The notes beneath the pieces are model-generated. The model searched no databases, was not told the origin of the DNA, and saw only the letters and a program-made list of their open reading frames with translations. Source: Plotosus lineatus (lineage: Eukaryota; Chordata; Actinopteri; Siluriformes; Plotosidae). From it: a stretch of DNA of 64,000 bases. How positions within the stretch are numbered: the stretch's first letter is position 1; every line of letters begins with the position of its first letter. Where the stretch lies: contig CM045746.1 in the NCBI GenBank assembly GCA_024760905.1, positions 13,909,466 to 13,973,465 on the forward strand. The letters are read 5' to 3'. Positions 10,871 through 21,031 of the stretch are shown piece by piece. The translations under genes and the position numbers were made by a program.

Positions 10871-11196
10871 TCCCAGCCTCACTCAAAATGCACCCAGTGT
10901 TCCACGTGTCCCTGGTCAAGCCGTGGTGGAAAGCCCTCTCCACCCCCCACCCACCACCCCCCTACTGACACCACACCACCTCCTCCCCAGCTGATTGATG
11001 GACATCCGGCATACACAGTGAATCGTATCCTTGACGTGCGCAGGCGGGGCCGAGGGTTCCAGTACCTGGTGGACTGGGAGATGTATGGGCCCGAGGAACG
11101 TTCCTACATCACTCGTTCCCTAATCCTGGACCCAGACTTGATGGCTGAGTTCTATCACTGGTTCCCAGACAAGCCTGGCTCCCCTTTGGGGGGGGG
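10871..11196 (+). pseudogene. Ty3/gypsy chromovirus integrase C-terminus and chromodomain
   Basis: The first frame reads [14 protein letters not shown], the SH3-like end of a chromovirus integrase, and stops at a TGA near 10964. In a second frame, from about 10990, comes a chromodomain ([19 protein letters not shown], then YGPEERSYI and LDPDLMAEF) ending [10 protein letters not shown]. These are typical of fish chromovirus pol ends, where the chromodomain guides integration to chromatin. The domain is broken by a stop and a frame change. The 5' side is cut by the SINE-D/(TA)n block, and a G-run (polypurine tract position) leads straight into the LTR. Confidence 0.85.
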
Positions 11197-11965
11197 TGTC
11201 CTGTTATGGTCTGTGTTATTTGGCGGCTTTTAACTCTCTTTCTCTCTCCCTATACACTGCAGGCGCTGGCGAGGGGCGTGGCTGTCACACGCAGGCTGAG
11301 TCCAGAGAGCACACCTGATTCCACTCAGCCATCACCGGGCTATAAAGATGAGCGGCGCACTCCTCCCAGCACTAGAAGATTGTTCCCTACATGCGATCCC
11401 GTCTCCCCAGTTCTCAGCTCCGTGCTCAACCAGTTCCTGCTTGGTTTGGTCCCGCTTAGTGATTTTGGTTCCCGGGTTTCCCCTCACCTCTACGGTGATC
11501 ACGATTCCCCGTACTCCAATGCCTGCTCTGTGTTCAGTAAAGGTCTTTTGTATCATTATACTCAGTTTCCTGCATCTTTGGGTCCGACTGAAAGCTCCCG
11601 GGGCAGTGGTGGTCTAGTGGTATAAGGCGCTGGATCGCTGATCCAAAGGTTGGGGGTTCGAGTCCCACTCTCCACAAGGTTGTCACTGTCCCCCCCCCCA
11701 GTGCGGCTAACTGGGTTATCAAAGGCCGACCATGTCTCTCACTGTCTATGGTGTGAGGCATGTAAAAGAACCATTGCTGACTTTCGACAAGAGTAGGCTG
11801 CAAAGTCGTCAGCGTGTTTCCGCCCTGCGATGGCCTGGCGAGCTGTCCAGGGTGTACTCTGCCTTCGCCCTGAGTTGGCGGGGATGGGCACCAGCCTCCC
11901 CGCGACCCTAATTAGGATGAAGCGGTTACAGAAAATGAACTGAACTGAAAGCTCCCGGCGTCACA
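11197..11965 (+). mobile_element. Chromovirus 3' LTR
   Basis: Begins 'tgtcctgttatgg' right after the G-rich tract and ends '...cggcgtcaca', giving the expected TG...CA termini. About 426 bp of LTR remain once the nested SINE-A is removed. It contains a TATA-like 'gctataaag' at 11339-11347 and a possible poly-A signal region (agtaaaggtc) near 11537. A diverged relative is at 40086-40320. Boundaries are inferred without a second LTR copy. Confidence 0.7.
11602..11944 (+). mobile_element. SINE-A, full length with target duplication
   Basis: The cleanest copy in the window: 343 bp from 'ggcagtggtggtctagtgg' to '...gcggttacagaaaatgaa', flanked by an exact 14-bp duplication (ctgaaagctcccgg at 11588-11601 and 11945-11958). 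It defines the family: tRNA-like head (B-box-like ggttcgagtcc), a link with a C-run, the body, then the domain shared with V-SINE from 'ccctgcgatggcctgg' to the tail. It landed in the LTR. Confidence 0.95.
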
Positions 11966-12639
11966 CCCCATCTATACTGTCTGCTGATCTCCTCAATTTT
12001 CTGGAGTTCCTTGCAGTCACCCAATTCCAGTCCAATTCCCGTGGTCACCCATGACCAGGCCACTCATACTCAACCTAAAGCAGTGCACCCAGACTGATGA
12101 TTCTACTTCTGATGATGATCTTTAATCGTCCACTGCTTCATTCTCCTCTACAGGCTCCTCTTACATTTCTTTGGCAATTCCTGACTACACTTCTCCAGGG
12201 CCTTCTCCACAGTTTCACATTATTGCGTGGCCTACGAATTGGCTAAGTCACCCACTAACTATTCTCCACCTTCCCCTGGTGGAGCCTGAGTCTCTTTCTT
12301 CTACTGACATGGTTACTAACGGCCCCATTGATGGGTCGACTGCTTTGTAAAATTCAATTCATCCAGTAAATTTTCTCTTTTCTTCTTTGAGTTTCGGTGT
12401 GGTCATTTTTCATTAGTACACTGATAGCAGTTAGCTATGTGTAATTATTATAGAGGCTACATATGGTTATCACACTTGCATTAAGTAAAAACAAATTATC
12501 CATTACTAGCTTAGTATTTCTGCTACATTACTACTCCTGTTAGATAAATATTGTTCAAACTTTAAGCAGAATAAAAACCTAAAATTCAATATAAATTTTT
12601 CCCGACAGTCCCTATCTACAGTGGACCATAACAGTCCAA
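11966..12639. other. Unassigned stretch
   Basis: Sequence downstream of the LTR. I see no primer-binding site, no coding frame of note and no recognised repeat. Confidence 0.4.
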
Positions 12640-12655
12640 ATTGGGTGTTGCAGTG

Positions 12656-13532
12656 TTCTTCTTCTTCTTTTCCTTTCGGCTGTTCCCTTCAGGGGTCGCC
12701 ACAGCAAATTATCTGCCTCCATCTCTCCCTATCCTCTGCATCTTCTACTCTTACTCCAACGACCTTCATGTCCGCCTTCACCACATCCATAAATCTTCTC
12801 TTTGGTCTTCCTCGAGACCTTCTGCCTGGTAGTTCCAACCTCAGCATCCTACTACCAATATACTCACTATCCCTCCTCTGTACATGTCCAAACCATCTCA
12901 ATCTAGCCTTTCTGACTTTGTCTCCAAAACATCTTACATGTGCTGTCCCTCTGATGTGCTCATTCCTGATCCTATCCATCCTCGTTACTCCCAAAGAGAA
13001 CCTCAACATTTTCATCTCTGCTACCTCCAGCTCTGCCTCCTGTCTTTTCCCCAGGGCCACTGTCTCTAAACCATACAACATCGCTGGCCTCATCACCGTC
13101 TTGTACACTTTTCCCTTCATTCTTGCCGATACTCTCCTATCGCACATCACACCGGACACTTTTCTCCATCCATTCCAACCTGCCTGCACACGCTTCTTCA
13201 CCTCTTTTCCACACTCTCCATTGCTCTGGATTGTTGAACCTAAGTACTTAAAATCCTCCACTTTCTTTATCTCTGCTCCCTGTAACATCACCGTTCCTCT
13301 TGGGTCCTTGTCGTTCACACACATGTATTCTGTCTTACTGAGACTAACCTTCATTCCTCTCCTTTCCAGGGCATACCTCCACCTCTCTAGATTTTCCTCC
13401 ACTTGTTCTCTGCTCTCACTACAGATCACGATGTCATCTGCAAACATCATAGTCCATGGAGATTCTTGTCTAACCTCGTCTGTCAGCCTGTCCATCACCA
13501 TAGCAAACAAGAAGGGGCTGAGAGCTGAGAAC
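12656..13532 (-). mobile_element. RTE LINE, 5'-truncated 3' end
   Basis: Minus-strand 877-bp piece with an exact 16-bp target duplication (12640-12655 and 13533-13548). It keeps the last third of the reverse transcriptase: the tail of the GxxxxSALSPFLFA motif, the catalytic FADDIV box, YLGSTI and the C-terminal WFGHVQRR and GRPKRRF blocks, ending ...CGDP and the untranslated 'gggaacagccgaaagg' AAG-rich end. The retained frame is open. Truncation from the 5' side with a duplication is what target-primed reverse transcription leaves. The sequence 'SLSKTEYMCVNDKDPRG' groups it with the copy at 22438 rather than those at 31723 and 55705. Confidence 0.95.
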
Positions 13533-13548
13533 ATTGGGTGTTGCAGTG

Positions 13549-14053
13549 ACTGGTATAAATCTGAAAAGCATTGTAGCAATTGAGCAATTTCCAGCCAACA
13601 GCAGTTCTAATACCAAGTGGGCGTGTCTATTAAAATAATTCATAAAAATACACCAATACTGCTGAGCCGAATAGACTCGTACACACATGCCACTACCATG
13701 ACAGTGTTTCTGCAATACAGAGAACATTCCCAACCCAAATGATATCAGGCCAATGGTGGTCCCTTAGCGGTCCATTAGTTCTAATGGATGGATGAGGTAG
13801 AGGAAAGCTGACATATTATGTACAGTGTTATAAAACAGTATCTGATAAATTGGCCAATGAGTGTAGATAATTAAGAATGTCCCCGGGCATAGTACACACT
13901 GCATCGTACCCACTCTATCTACTTTACAGAAGAATCAGCAGACAATACCAGTACTGGGCTAGTCTTAAAATCTTATTTTCTAGAATGTATACACAATGTC
14001 GGTCATACTCCGAAAGATTTTTATTGCAATATATACGTATGTGTATTTATTGG
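13549..14053. other. Unassigned stretch
   Basis: No recognised element or coding signal. Confidence 0.4.
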
Positions 14054-14425
14054 AGTGGAACGGTGGCATTGTGGTTAGCAGGACTGCCTCACAACAAGAA
14101 AGTTCTGGGTCTGAGTTCCTGGGCTTGGTGAGGACCCTTCTGTGTAGAGTCTGCACATTATGAACATGCTTACATAAAGTTTCCTCTGGGTGCTCCAGTT
14201 TTCTCTCACAGTCCATAGACAGGCACGGTAGGATTGCAAAATGCCCCTAGGTGTGAGTGTAACGTGTTGTGTGTGTGTCTTGTCTTGTGTGTGTCTCGTG
14301 TGTGTCTTGAAATGGTCTGACAAAGCTGTTCAGAGTGTACCCCACCTTCACCCCGGGTCGGCTGAGATAGGCTCCATCTTCCTAGCAAATTTAATAAGAT
14401 TAGGCAGTTCAGATAACATGAGAGA
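14054..14425 (+). mobile_element. V-SINE with TGTG expansion
   Basis: Plus-strand head (acggtggcattgtggttagc), core (tctgtgtagagtctgcac) and tail (aataagattaggcagttcag). A 'tgtgtgtgtcttgtcttg' repeat has expanded after the core. Confidence 0.8.
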
Positions 14426-15019
14426 TATTGTTGAAGCTGAAACCTGGCGGCTGTGGTTAATATTATGACTTTTTTTAACCTTTCAAAGAAAGCTGCTTTA
14501 CTGTGTGCTTGAATGATTGGATTTTCTTCACTAAAATTCACTAGATACTAAAATTCAGAAAAAAAATCAGGGGTGATGACCTCTTGATGTTAATATTATT
14601 TTAGGCTGTGTCATTATTAATGTTATCCTGCCTCACTGAAATCTACAGTTATGAGCTGCTGCTGCTGCTTCTGATTTAACCCGCACAGCCAGGTCTTCCA
14701 CTAAAGACTCCTGAATCATGGGGAGGTGATGAGTTCAGACACTTTGTCATCTACTGAGAATTAAAAAAGGGAATTTATAGGAAAGTTAACTAAGCAGAAA
14801 GCTTACCTCAGCCATTAGGTTCTCTTAAAGTTCTGCGATTGTTTAACTGGATTAAAAGTCGCAATTTTTTTAACTGAGTCGCACCACATCACTGAAATTC
14901 TAAATCAGTGCAGCCATGACAATTATCAATGAAATATTTAACTAACATTTAATTTAATACAATTACAAGCAATATAAACTGCATATATGATTAATATGTG
15001 CCATTTACATCTCGGATAG
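14426..15019. other. Unassigned stretch
   Basis: No recognised element or coding signal. Confidence 0.4.
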
Positions 15020-15353
15020 ATCAGGAGGCGCAGTGGTTTGTACATCAGTCTCACAGCAAGATGGTCCTGCACCCGATTCCCAGGCTTGGGAAGTGTGGGG
15101 TTTGTTTGTATGTGCTTCCCATGCTTGTGTGGGTTTCTTCCGGGTACTCCGGTTTTCTCTAACACTCACATCAGGCAAAGCTTCTGCTCCAGATTGCCCC
15201 AGGTATGAGTGTGAGTGTGAACGGTTGTATATATGTTGGCTCTGCAACGGTCTGGTGAACTGTTAAGGGTGAACACCGCCTTCACCCAGCGTCGGTTGAG
15301 ATAGGTGCCGGCCTCCTTGCAGTCCTAAAGCGATTCAGGAAATGAATGAATGA
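15020..15353 (+). mobile_element. V-SINE, near full length
   Basis: Head 'gaggcgcagtggtttgtaca', core 'gcttgtgtgggtttcttcc' and tail 'taaagcgattcaggaaatg' with TGAA repeats are all present on the plus strand. Confidence 0.85.
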
Positions 15354-15542
15354 ATAATTTGGTCACATTAACCAATAGCAGTGTTATTGGGGGTTTTTTC
15401 CCTGATAAAATGTAACAAAAATGATTATTAAAAATAATTAAAAACAATAAAAAATTTTTTTACCAAATCTTACCAAATACAAATGCAACAACATTTGTTT
15501 TTCTTTCACTATTATTGTTTTTTATTATTGATTATTTATTTG

Positions 15543-15649
15543 TTTAGCTGATTAATGCTACTAGGGTTGCAGGGAGGTGGGAGCCTCTCTCAGCTGACTC
15601 TCAAATCTCAAAGTAACATTGAAACAGCTTCCCATTCTATTGCAGGGCC

Positions 15650-15687
<38 letters not shown>

Positions 15688-15690
15688 ACG
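15543..15690 (-). mobile_element. V-SINE 3' fragment with (CA)n
   Basis: Reversed V-SINE tail (agctgattaatgctactagg on +) up to 'tattgcagggcca', then a (CA)n run at 15651-15685 at the point where the SINE usually reads 'cacacaaccattcacac'. Confidence 0.65.
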
Positions 15691-16059
15691 TCCAGACATA
15701 TGAGGAGGACAGAGTCCATAATTCTAGCCTGCACCGTATATGTAATATAAATGTGTAGGCAGGTGCACAGTGTGTCAAATGAAAATGTGTCCTTTTATTC
15801 TGTATGTTCATTTTTAGAAATTATTTCTTCCAACAGCAAAAGACACTGTTTTATTAATGCATGTAATATAAAGGTGTAGGTACTATCTAACAGATGAGTT
15901 CCAGGTAGTCATCTCTATTGATACATGTCCAAGGCTGGTGTTTAAGAGCAGTGTGGTTCCTTTAAGGGATAAATTAACTTGGGCCCTGGAGGAAATACAT
16001 AATTTAGTCTTCCCAGCAAACTCATCTCCAGCTTAATGTTACAAAGCCCAAGGTTACCA
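15691..16059. other. Unassigned stretch
   Basis: No recognised element. The last part may be more of the Rex1-like LINE that is clear from 16060. Confidence 0.35.
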
Positions 16060-16735
16060 TGTAAATGCAGAGAGTCAGTTTTAGGAGATCCAAAACACCA
16101 GTGACCCCTGTTTCCATTCGGGGTTGTCAATGTTGAAATGGTGGAGGAGTTCATACTGACAATAAACTGGACCGGGTTAAGAAAACTACCAGAGTTTTAC
16201 ACGGGCCAGAGCCGTCTCTATTTTCTGAAGAGGTTAAGGTTGTGTAACATCTGTTGGACACTACTCAGGATGTTTTATGAGTCTGATGTGGTCAGTGCAA
16301 TCCTCTGTGCTGTTGCATGCTGGGGCAGCAGGCTGAGGGTTGCAGACACAAAAAGAGACTGAACAAAGTGATCTGCGAGGCCGGTGATGTTGTGGGGATG
16401 GAACTGGACTTTCTGACGGTGGTGTCGGAGAGGTGAATGCTGTCCAAAATAAAGATGATATTGAACAATACCTCACACCTGCTTCACAACCGGAGGATCA
16501 GTCACAGGAGCGTTCAGTGAGAGACTGATTACACTGAAATGCACCACTGAACCACACAGGAAATCATTCCTCCCTTTAAACTGTACAAAACTTCTCCATA
16601 TAGCAACAACATCCACTGTTATACATTTAAATTCTAATGTTTATCACATTGATAATACTGTACATATCCCTCACTGACTCCATTCATTCTCTACTGCTTT
16701 AAATAGATATTACTAAATGCTCATTTTACACCTAC
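16060..16735 (+). pseudogene. Rex1/CR1-like LINE, 3' end
   Basis: Translated pieces in changing frames match the end of the reverse transcriptase frame found on the minus strand at 34685-35186: 'VSFRRSKTPVTPVS', 'SRLYFLKRLRLCNICW' with 'LLRMFYESDVVSAIL' and 'ACWGSRLRVADTKRD'. About 370 bp of 3' UTR follow, to (TA)n at 16736. Several frameshifts and stops make it inactive. The same UTR text (catatagcaacaacatccac) is in the minus-strand copy. Confidence 0.75.
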
Positions 16736-16779
16736 ATATAGATATATTTATATATATATGTGGTTTTCAAACATACATT

Positions 16780-16845
<66 letters not shown>

Positions 16846-16881
16846 TATGTATATATAAGATATATACATATGTATATATAA

Positions 16882-16935
<54 letters not shown>

Positions 16936-16936
16936 T
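16736..16936. repeat. (TA)n and related AT arrays
   Basis: Long TA runs at about 16781-16838 and 16885-16935 with interspersed 'gtatatataaga' units. Frames through it give only Tyr/Ile repeats. Confidence 0.95.
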
Positions 16937-17008
16937 CTTGGTTTCACCACCTCTCGATAGTGATAAATGGAGTTTCAATAGAAAGTCTTTGTCCTGTCCT
17001 TTTTTTTT

Positions 17009-17043
<35 letters not shown>
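16937..17043 (+). repeat. Single arm of the foldback element, between (TA)n
   Basis: From 'ggtttcaccacctctcg' through 'gtgataaatggagtttcaa' to 'ctttgtcctgtcc' this matches the right arm of the palindrome at 34336-34508. It lacks about 45 bp at each end of that arm. A short (TA)n run (17016-17041) follows. Confidence 0.75.
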
Positions 17044-17046
<3 letters not shown>

Positions 17047-17520
17047 GGATCCCTCGCTACTTCGCATTTTAATTGATGTGGCTTCAGTGCATCACATTTA
17101 TTTTTTTTAAATGTACATCGAATTAAAAAAATAAGGAAATTAAGGAAGAATAGGGGAAAAGTTGAGGAAAATGCCACAAAACAAGGCCAATTATGCAAAA
17201 AACCCAAACAAACAAAAACAAAAAAACAACCCAAACCCCCCCCAAAAAACTACTTACATTTTTATGTGATGCCTGCATCTGAGTCTGTGCACGCGCATCC
17301 GCGCGTCTGTATATTTGTATTTTATTTACATCTTACGCTTTATTTTTGAATGTTTAATTGTTAATAAAACCATTTATAGTGTTGAATATGCATTTATTGA
17401 TATTATATACACATATACATATGCGTAAACGTCAGTTGGGGTGGCGGGATCCTACTTCGCAGAAATCGGCGGTTGCGGGGATCTTGGTTTGCATTAACCA
17501 CGGAAAGTGAGGCATCCCTG
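17044..17520 (-). mobile_element. MITE-P copy 1 (pogo/Tigger-like)
   Basis: Starts 'cagggatccctcgctacttc' and ends 'aaagtgaggcatccctg'. It sits in TA sequence, as expected for a TA target. It is the reverse orientation of the copy at 21624. No coding capacity. The word 'aattatgcaaaaaaccc' and the TA-rich right half match the other copies. Confidence 0.85.
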
Positions 17521-18161
17521 TATATATGCCATTTTTCTTTTTCGAAACTTTATATTTATGTCATTCTTATTTTGTATGGAGCTCATGCGATGATTCCTTT
17601 TTTCACTTTTATCACCTGTTATGTTAGTTTAATTGTCCATTTAAGATTCCAAGATTCGAGATTCAAAAGCGTTATTATTCTCCTACGTTTCAGTGTCATT
17701 ATGAATAAATCTGTTTTTATTGCTGCCCATTTTGATGTACGCCAGCCATACAAAACAACCAATCAGTATTAACTCAGCCACGGACACAGGACAACCAGCA
17801 AAGTAATGTTCCATGTCTATGAGACTCATTAACAGAATATTTCTATATCAGTGTCAGTTTCTATATTGATGGTATTAGTTGTTGTCGCTAGCATTGCGAG
17901 TTAGGAATGGTTTGAGGCCTCCAAATTGTCCCGCTGTGGGATATGCTAGACAAACATGTCCAAGCCATGGAGGGTCTACCTTCAACTTACATTAATTAAA
18001 GGAATGCTGCAAACAGCTTGGGTGCTACATAGCGCAGAACACCCTCAAAGTCTTGTGGAGTCCTTATCTTGATGGGTTATAGCCAGTCTGATGAAACAAA
18101 TAGGACCTACGCTGCAACAGGCATGTGTTTTAAATTTAAATGACTGATATATTGTGTGCGG
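17521..18161. other. Unassigned stretch
   Basis: No recognised element or coding signal. A short run 'gattccaagattcgagattc' lies near 17645. Confidence 0.4.
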
Positions 18162-18470
18162 TGCAGCGGTGGTCTAGTGGTTAAGGCGCAGGATCGCCGA
18201 TCCTAAGGTTGGGGGTTCGAGTCCGCACAAGGTTGTTACTGTCCCCCCAGTGCAGCGAACTGGATTATCAAAGGCCGGCCATGTCTTTCAGTGTCTATGG
18301 TGTGAGGTTCATGTAAAAGAACCATTGCTGACTTTCATAAAGAGTAGCTGCAAAGCCGTCAGCGTGTTTCTGTCCCTTGCTAAAGGGTCGTGTCAGGAAA
18401 GGCATCCGACGTAAAAACATATGCCAAATCAAATGTGCGAATTATTCACTGTTGGTGACCCTGAGTTTCC
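18162..18470 (+). mobile_element. SINE-A variant with RTE-type 3' end
   Basis: Head and body are SINE-A (gcagcggtggtctagtggtt, then 'tgtaaaagaaccattgctg', then 'aaagccgtcagcgtgtttct'). After that, where SINE-A normally continues 'gccctgcgatggcctgg', this copy reads 'gtcccttgctaaagggtcg', 'gtcaggaaaggcatccgacg' and 'gcgaattattcactgttgg'. The last two match the 5' end and the 3' end of the RTE LINE at 55705-58857. The copy stops inside 'ggtgaccct', short of the final A-rich end. Confidence 0.85.
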
Positions 18471-18561
18471 TTAATTTTTTATTTTTAAATGAATATTTTT
18501 GAAAAACCCACGATGCGCTGAAGCCGCAGGAACTGAAGCACGAATTATCGAGGGATCACTG
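18471..18561 (+). mobile_element. MITE-P 3' fragment
   Basis: Reads 'ttgaaaaacccacgatgcgc' to 'cgagggatcactg' followed by TA, which is the right end of MITE-P. It abuts the SINE-A variant, which probably inserted into it and removed or separated the left half. Confidence 0.75.
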
Positions 18562-18750
18562 TATACTACATCAGAAATGCAAAGTAAAACAATACTTCTG
18601 TTGTTTATTTTTACATTTTTAAAGCAAAAAAAAAGTCAAGTATTACCTTGAGTTTGGGAAGTGGATGTCAATTAGTATTTACTGCAACGGAATGGAGCCA
18701 TCTGGTTGGTCTGCTACCTTGGGATTAAAAATCATTTAACCGAGTGGATA

Positions 18751-18886
18751 CTCATTCATTCATCCATTGATTTTCTGAACCGCTTAATCGTAATTAGGGT
18801 CGCGGGTAAACTGGCACCCATCTCAGCCGATTTTGGGTGAGGGCGAGGTACACCCTGGACAGCTCGCCAGGCCATCACAGGGCTTT
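18751..18886 (-). mobile_element. SINE-A or V-SINE 3' tail
   Basis: Reversed shared tail: 'ctgaaccgcttaatcgtaat' to 'gctcgccaggccatcacagg' on +. It breaks off before the part that tells SINE-A from V-SINE. Confidence 0.75.
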
Positions 18887-20276
18887 ATCAAATACTTTAA
18901 TCCCAAATTTTGTTTCCTTTTTGTGAAAAGAAAGGGGGAAAAACAGCCAGTATGGACTAGCTTTCAGCCCGCTGATCACATGGCACAAATGGAGCTGAGT
19001 CTATTATGTGTAGCAAAATAACCAAAAAAAAAACCCCCATACATACATACATACATAATAGCTTAAAAAAAGATATGCAACAGATTAAATTGACATAGAA
19101 ATCAATGAGATCATACCATTCCTGTGTAATCTAACATGAAGTGGAACAGCAGCACAAATGCTGCAGAATTCTGCGAATGCTGCAGTTATCCATCTTGGTC
19201 TGTGTCCTGTGTAGATGTCCACAGGAAGTGCTTTTTTAACCTGGGAAAAAAAAAACAATTACAGAAACTACCAGCATAATTTAAATCTGTTTGAATGTGC
19301 CAGGAAATATGTTTTTAATATAACTGTAAAATGTAAAAATTCCTTCAAACACGGAGTTATTTCAAGCAATGTAATACTAACCTCATGCTCTCACATCTAC
19401 TTGTATGAATAATATAGCGACTTAAATATGTTGCCTACATTAAATGAACATAAATCATTTTTAGAGCCTAATATTAGTATAAGAGACACTGGAAATCATC
19501 ACAGTGGGTGCATTGTGTATTTGACTAATAGACCAGGAGAAGAACGCTAATGTCCTAAAGGCTCAAACGCATCAGACGTGCACCGTGACTCCTACGCTCA
19601 CACATTTATTGGTACGCCTGGACAACACTAAAAAGTGTGATGTTTTTGAGGAAAGATAGGGAAACATTGTTTTGTGTAATTTGAAGAATTTGAAACAAAA
19701 TGCAATTAGCATTATTTCTTCTTTATGTGGAGTGTGCGTATATAGTGTGCTATATTTATGAGTTACATAATATAATCTCATTTTCATTTACACTGAGCTG
19801 TGAGGCTTTCAAATAGATTAGCCTTAGGCGCTGAACATTGACATGAAAAGTGGTTTAAATGATTAAGTGCACTTCGCGATGCCTAAATCAGTAACACTGG
19901 GAGTTGTTCACTTAAAATGAGGATCCTTCTCTCTTTTCATGTGGGGCTCTGCCCTTCTCTGTGCACAACCTGCCCTGCCTAATTAACTACGGTTTTCATA
20001 CTGTGTACAGCCACAATACACTCCTGGGCATTCGCTGTGTATTGAACAGTTCCAAACTTTGTATGAAAAGGAAATCATCTACTGTAGAACCGATACCAAC
20101 GAAAACCTTTAATAGTTCTGCGGCAGGACGAGCCATACTGGGAGCTTGATTTGTAGATATAACTGCATTACTAACATAAGTCGAGAACAGATCCTCAGAA
20201 GGTTACTATAGGCCGTCATTAGAAATAGATCAAGAGACGATGCTACCAGGGTTATTACTGTAAAGCAGAAATAATG
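18887..20276. other. Longest repeat-poor stretch of the left half
   Basis: About 1.4 kb with only a short (CATA)n at 19040-19059. I recognise no exon, transposon end or RNA gene. Open frames are below 75 codons and lack coding features. Confidence 0.4.
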
Positions 20277-20514
20277 CAGGCAGTGGTGGCCTAGTGGTAT
20301 CGGGTGCTGGATCGCTGATCCAAAGGTTGAGGGTTCGAGTCCCACTCTCCACAAGCTTGTCACTGTCCCTCCAGTGCAATTAACTGGGTTATCAAAGGTC
20401 GGCCATGTCTCTCACTGTCTATGGTGTGAGGTTCATGTAAAAGAACCATTGGTGACTTTCGTAAAGAGTAGTTGCATAGCCATCAGCGAGTTTCTGCCCT
20501 GTGATGGCCTGGCG
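20277..20514 (+). mobile_element. SINE-A, 3'-truncated
   Basis: Head (ggcagtggtggcctagtgg) and body are well kept. It ends at 'tgatggcctggcgg' and runs into 'tatatatattatata', so the L2-like tail is missing. Confidence 0.85.
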
Positions 20515-20674
20515 GTATATATATTATATAATATAAACAGCAATTAAATTTGTTTTTTGTGAATTCCAGAAAAATCAAGGTCTCTGTCCGAGGTCACAGT
20601 TTCACTTTGAGTTTTGAACTCAAAATCTCATTCAGTAATGTTTTTCTGAAAAGATTACTGTTGGGCAGTGGTGG

Positions 20675-20765
20675 CCTGGTGTTAAAGGTGCTGGATCACT
20701 GATCCTAAGGTTAGGGGTTCAAGCTCCACTCTCCAGGGGTTATCACTGTCCCTGTACCACCCCCC

Positions 20766-20798
<33 letters not shown>

Positions 20799-21031
20799 AG
20801 TGCCGGCTATGTCTCTCACTTGTCTATGGTGTGAGCTTCACGTAAAAGAACCATTGCTGACTTTCGACAAGAGTAACTGCAAAGCCGTCAGTGTGTGCCC
20901 ACCCTGCAATGGCCTGGCGAGCTGTCCAGGGTGTACTCTGCCCTGGCCCGGAGTCGACTGGGATGGGCGCCAGCCTCCCCGCGACACTAATTAGGATTAA
21001 GCAGTCACAGAAAATGAACAGATGAATGAAC
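20675..21031 (+). mobile_element. SINE-A with (CA)n gain
   Basis: Complete plus-strand copy from 'gcagtggtggcctggtgtta' to 'aggattaagcagtcacag' plus TGAA units. The C-run between head and body has become a (CA)n microsatellite (20768-20797), and part of the 'ggttatcaaaggcc' stretch is lost. Confidence 0.85.

Noticed and set aside
11206..11625. 139-codon frame
   Set aside because: Lies in the chromovirus LTR and runs into the SINE-A.
11602..11690. tRNA gene
   Set aside because: The A- and B-box-like words belong to the SINE head. The sequence does not close into a cloverleaf with an anticodon arm I can support. The same applies to the other SINE heads.
12621..13583. 320-codon plus-strand frame
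   Set aside because: Antisense of the RTE reverse transcriptase. The minus frame has the catalytic motifs and the element has target duplications.
16732..17072. Tyr/Ile repeat frames
   Set aside because: Translation of (TA)n.
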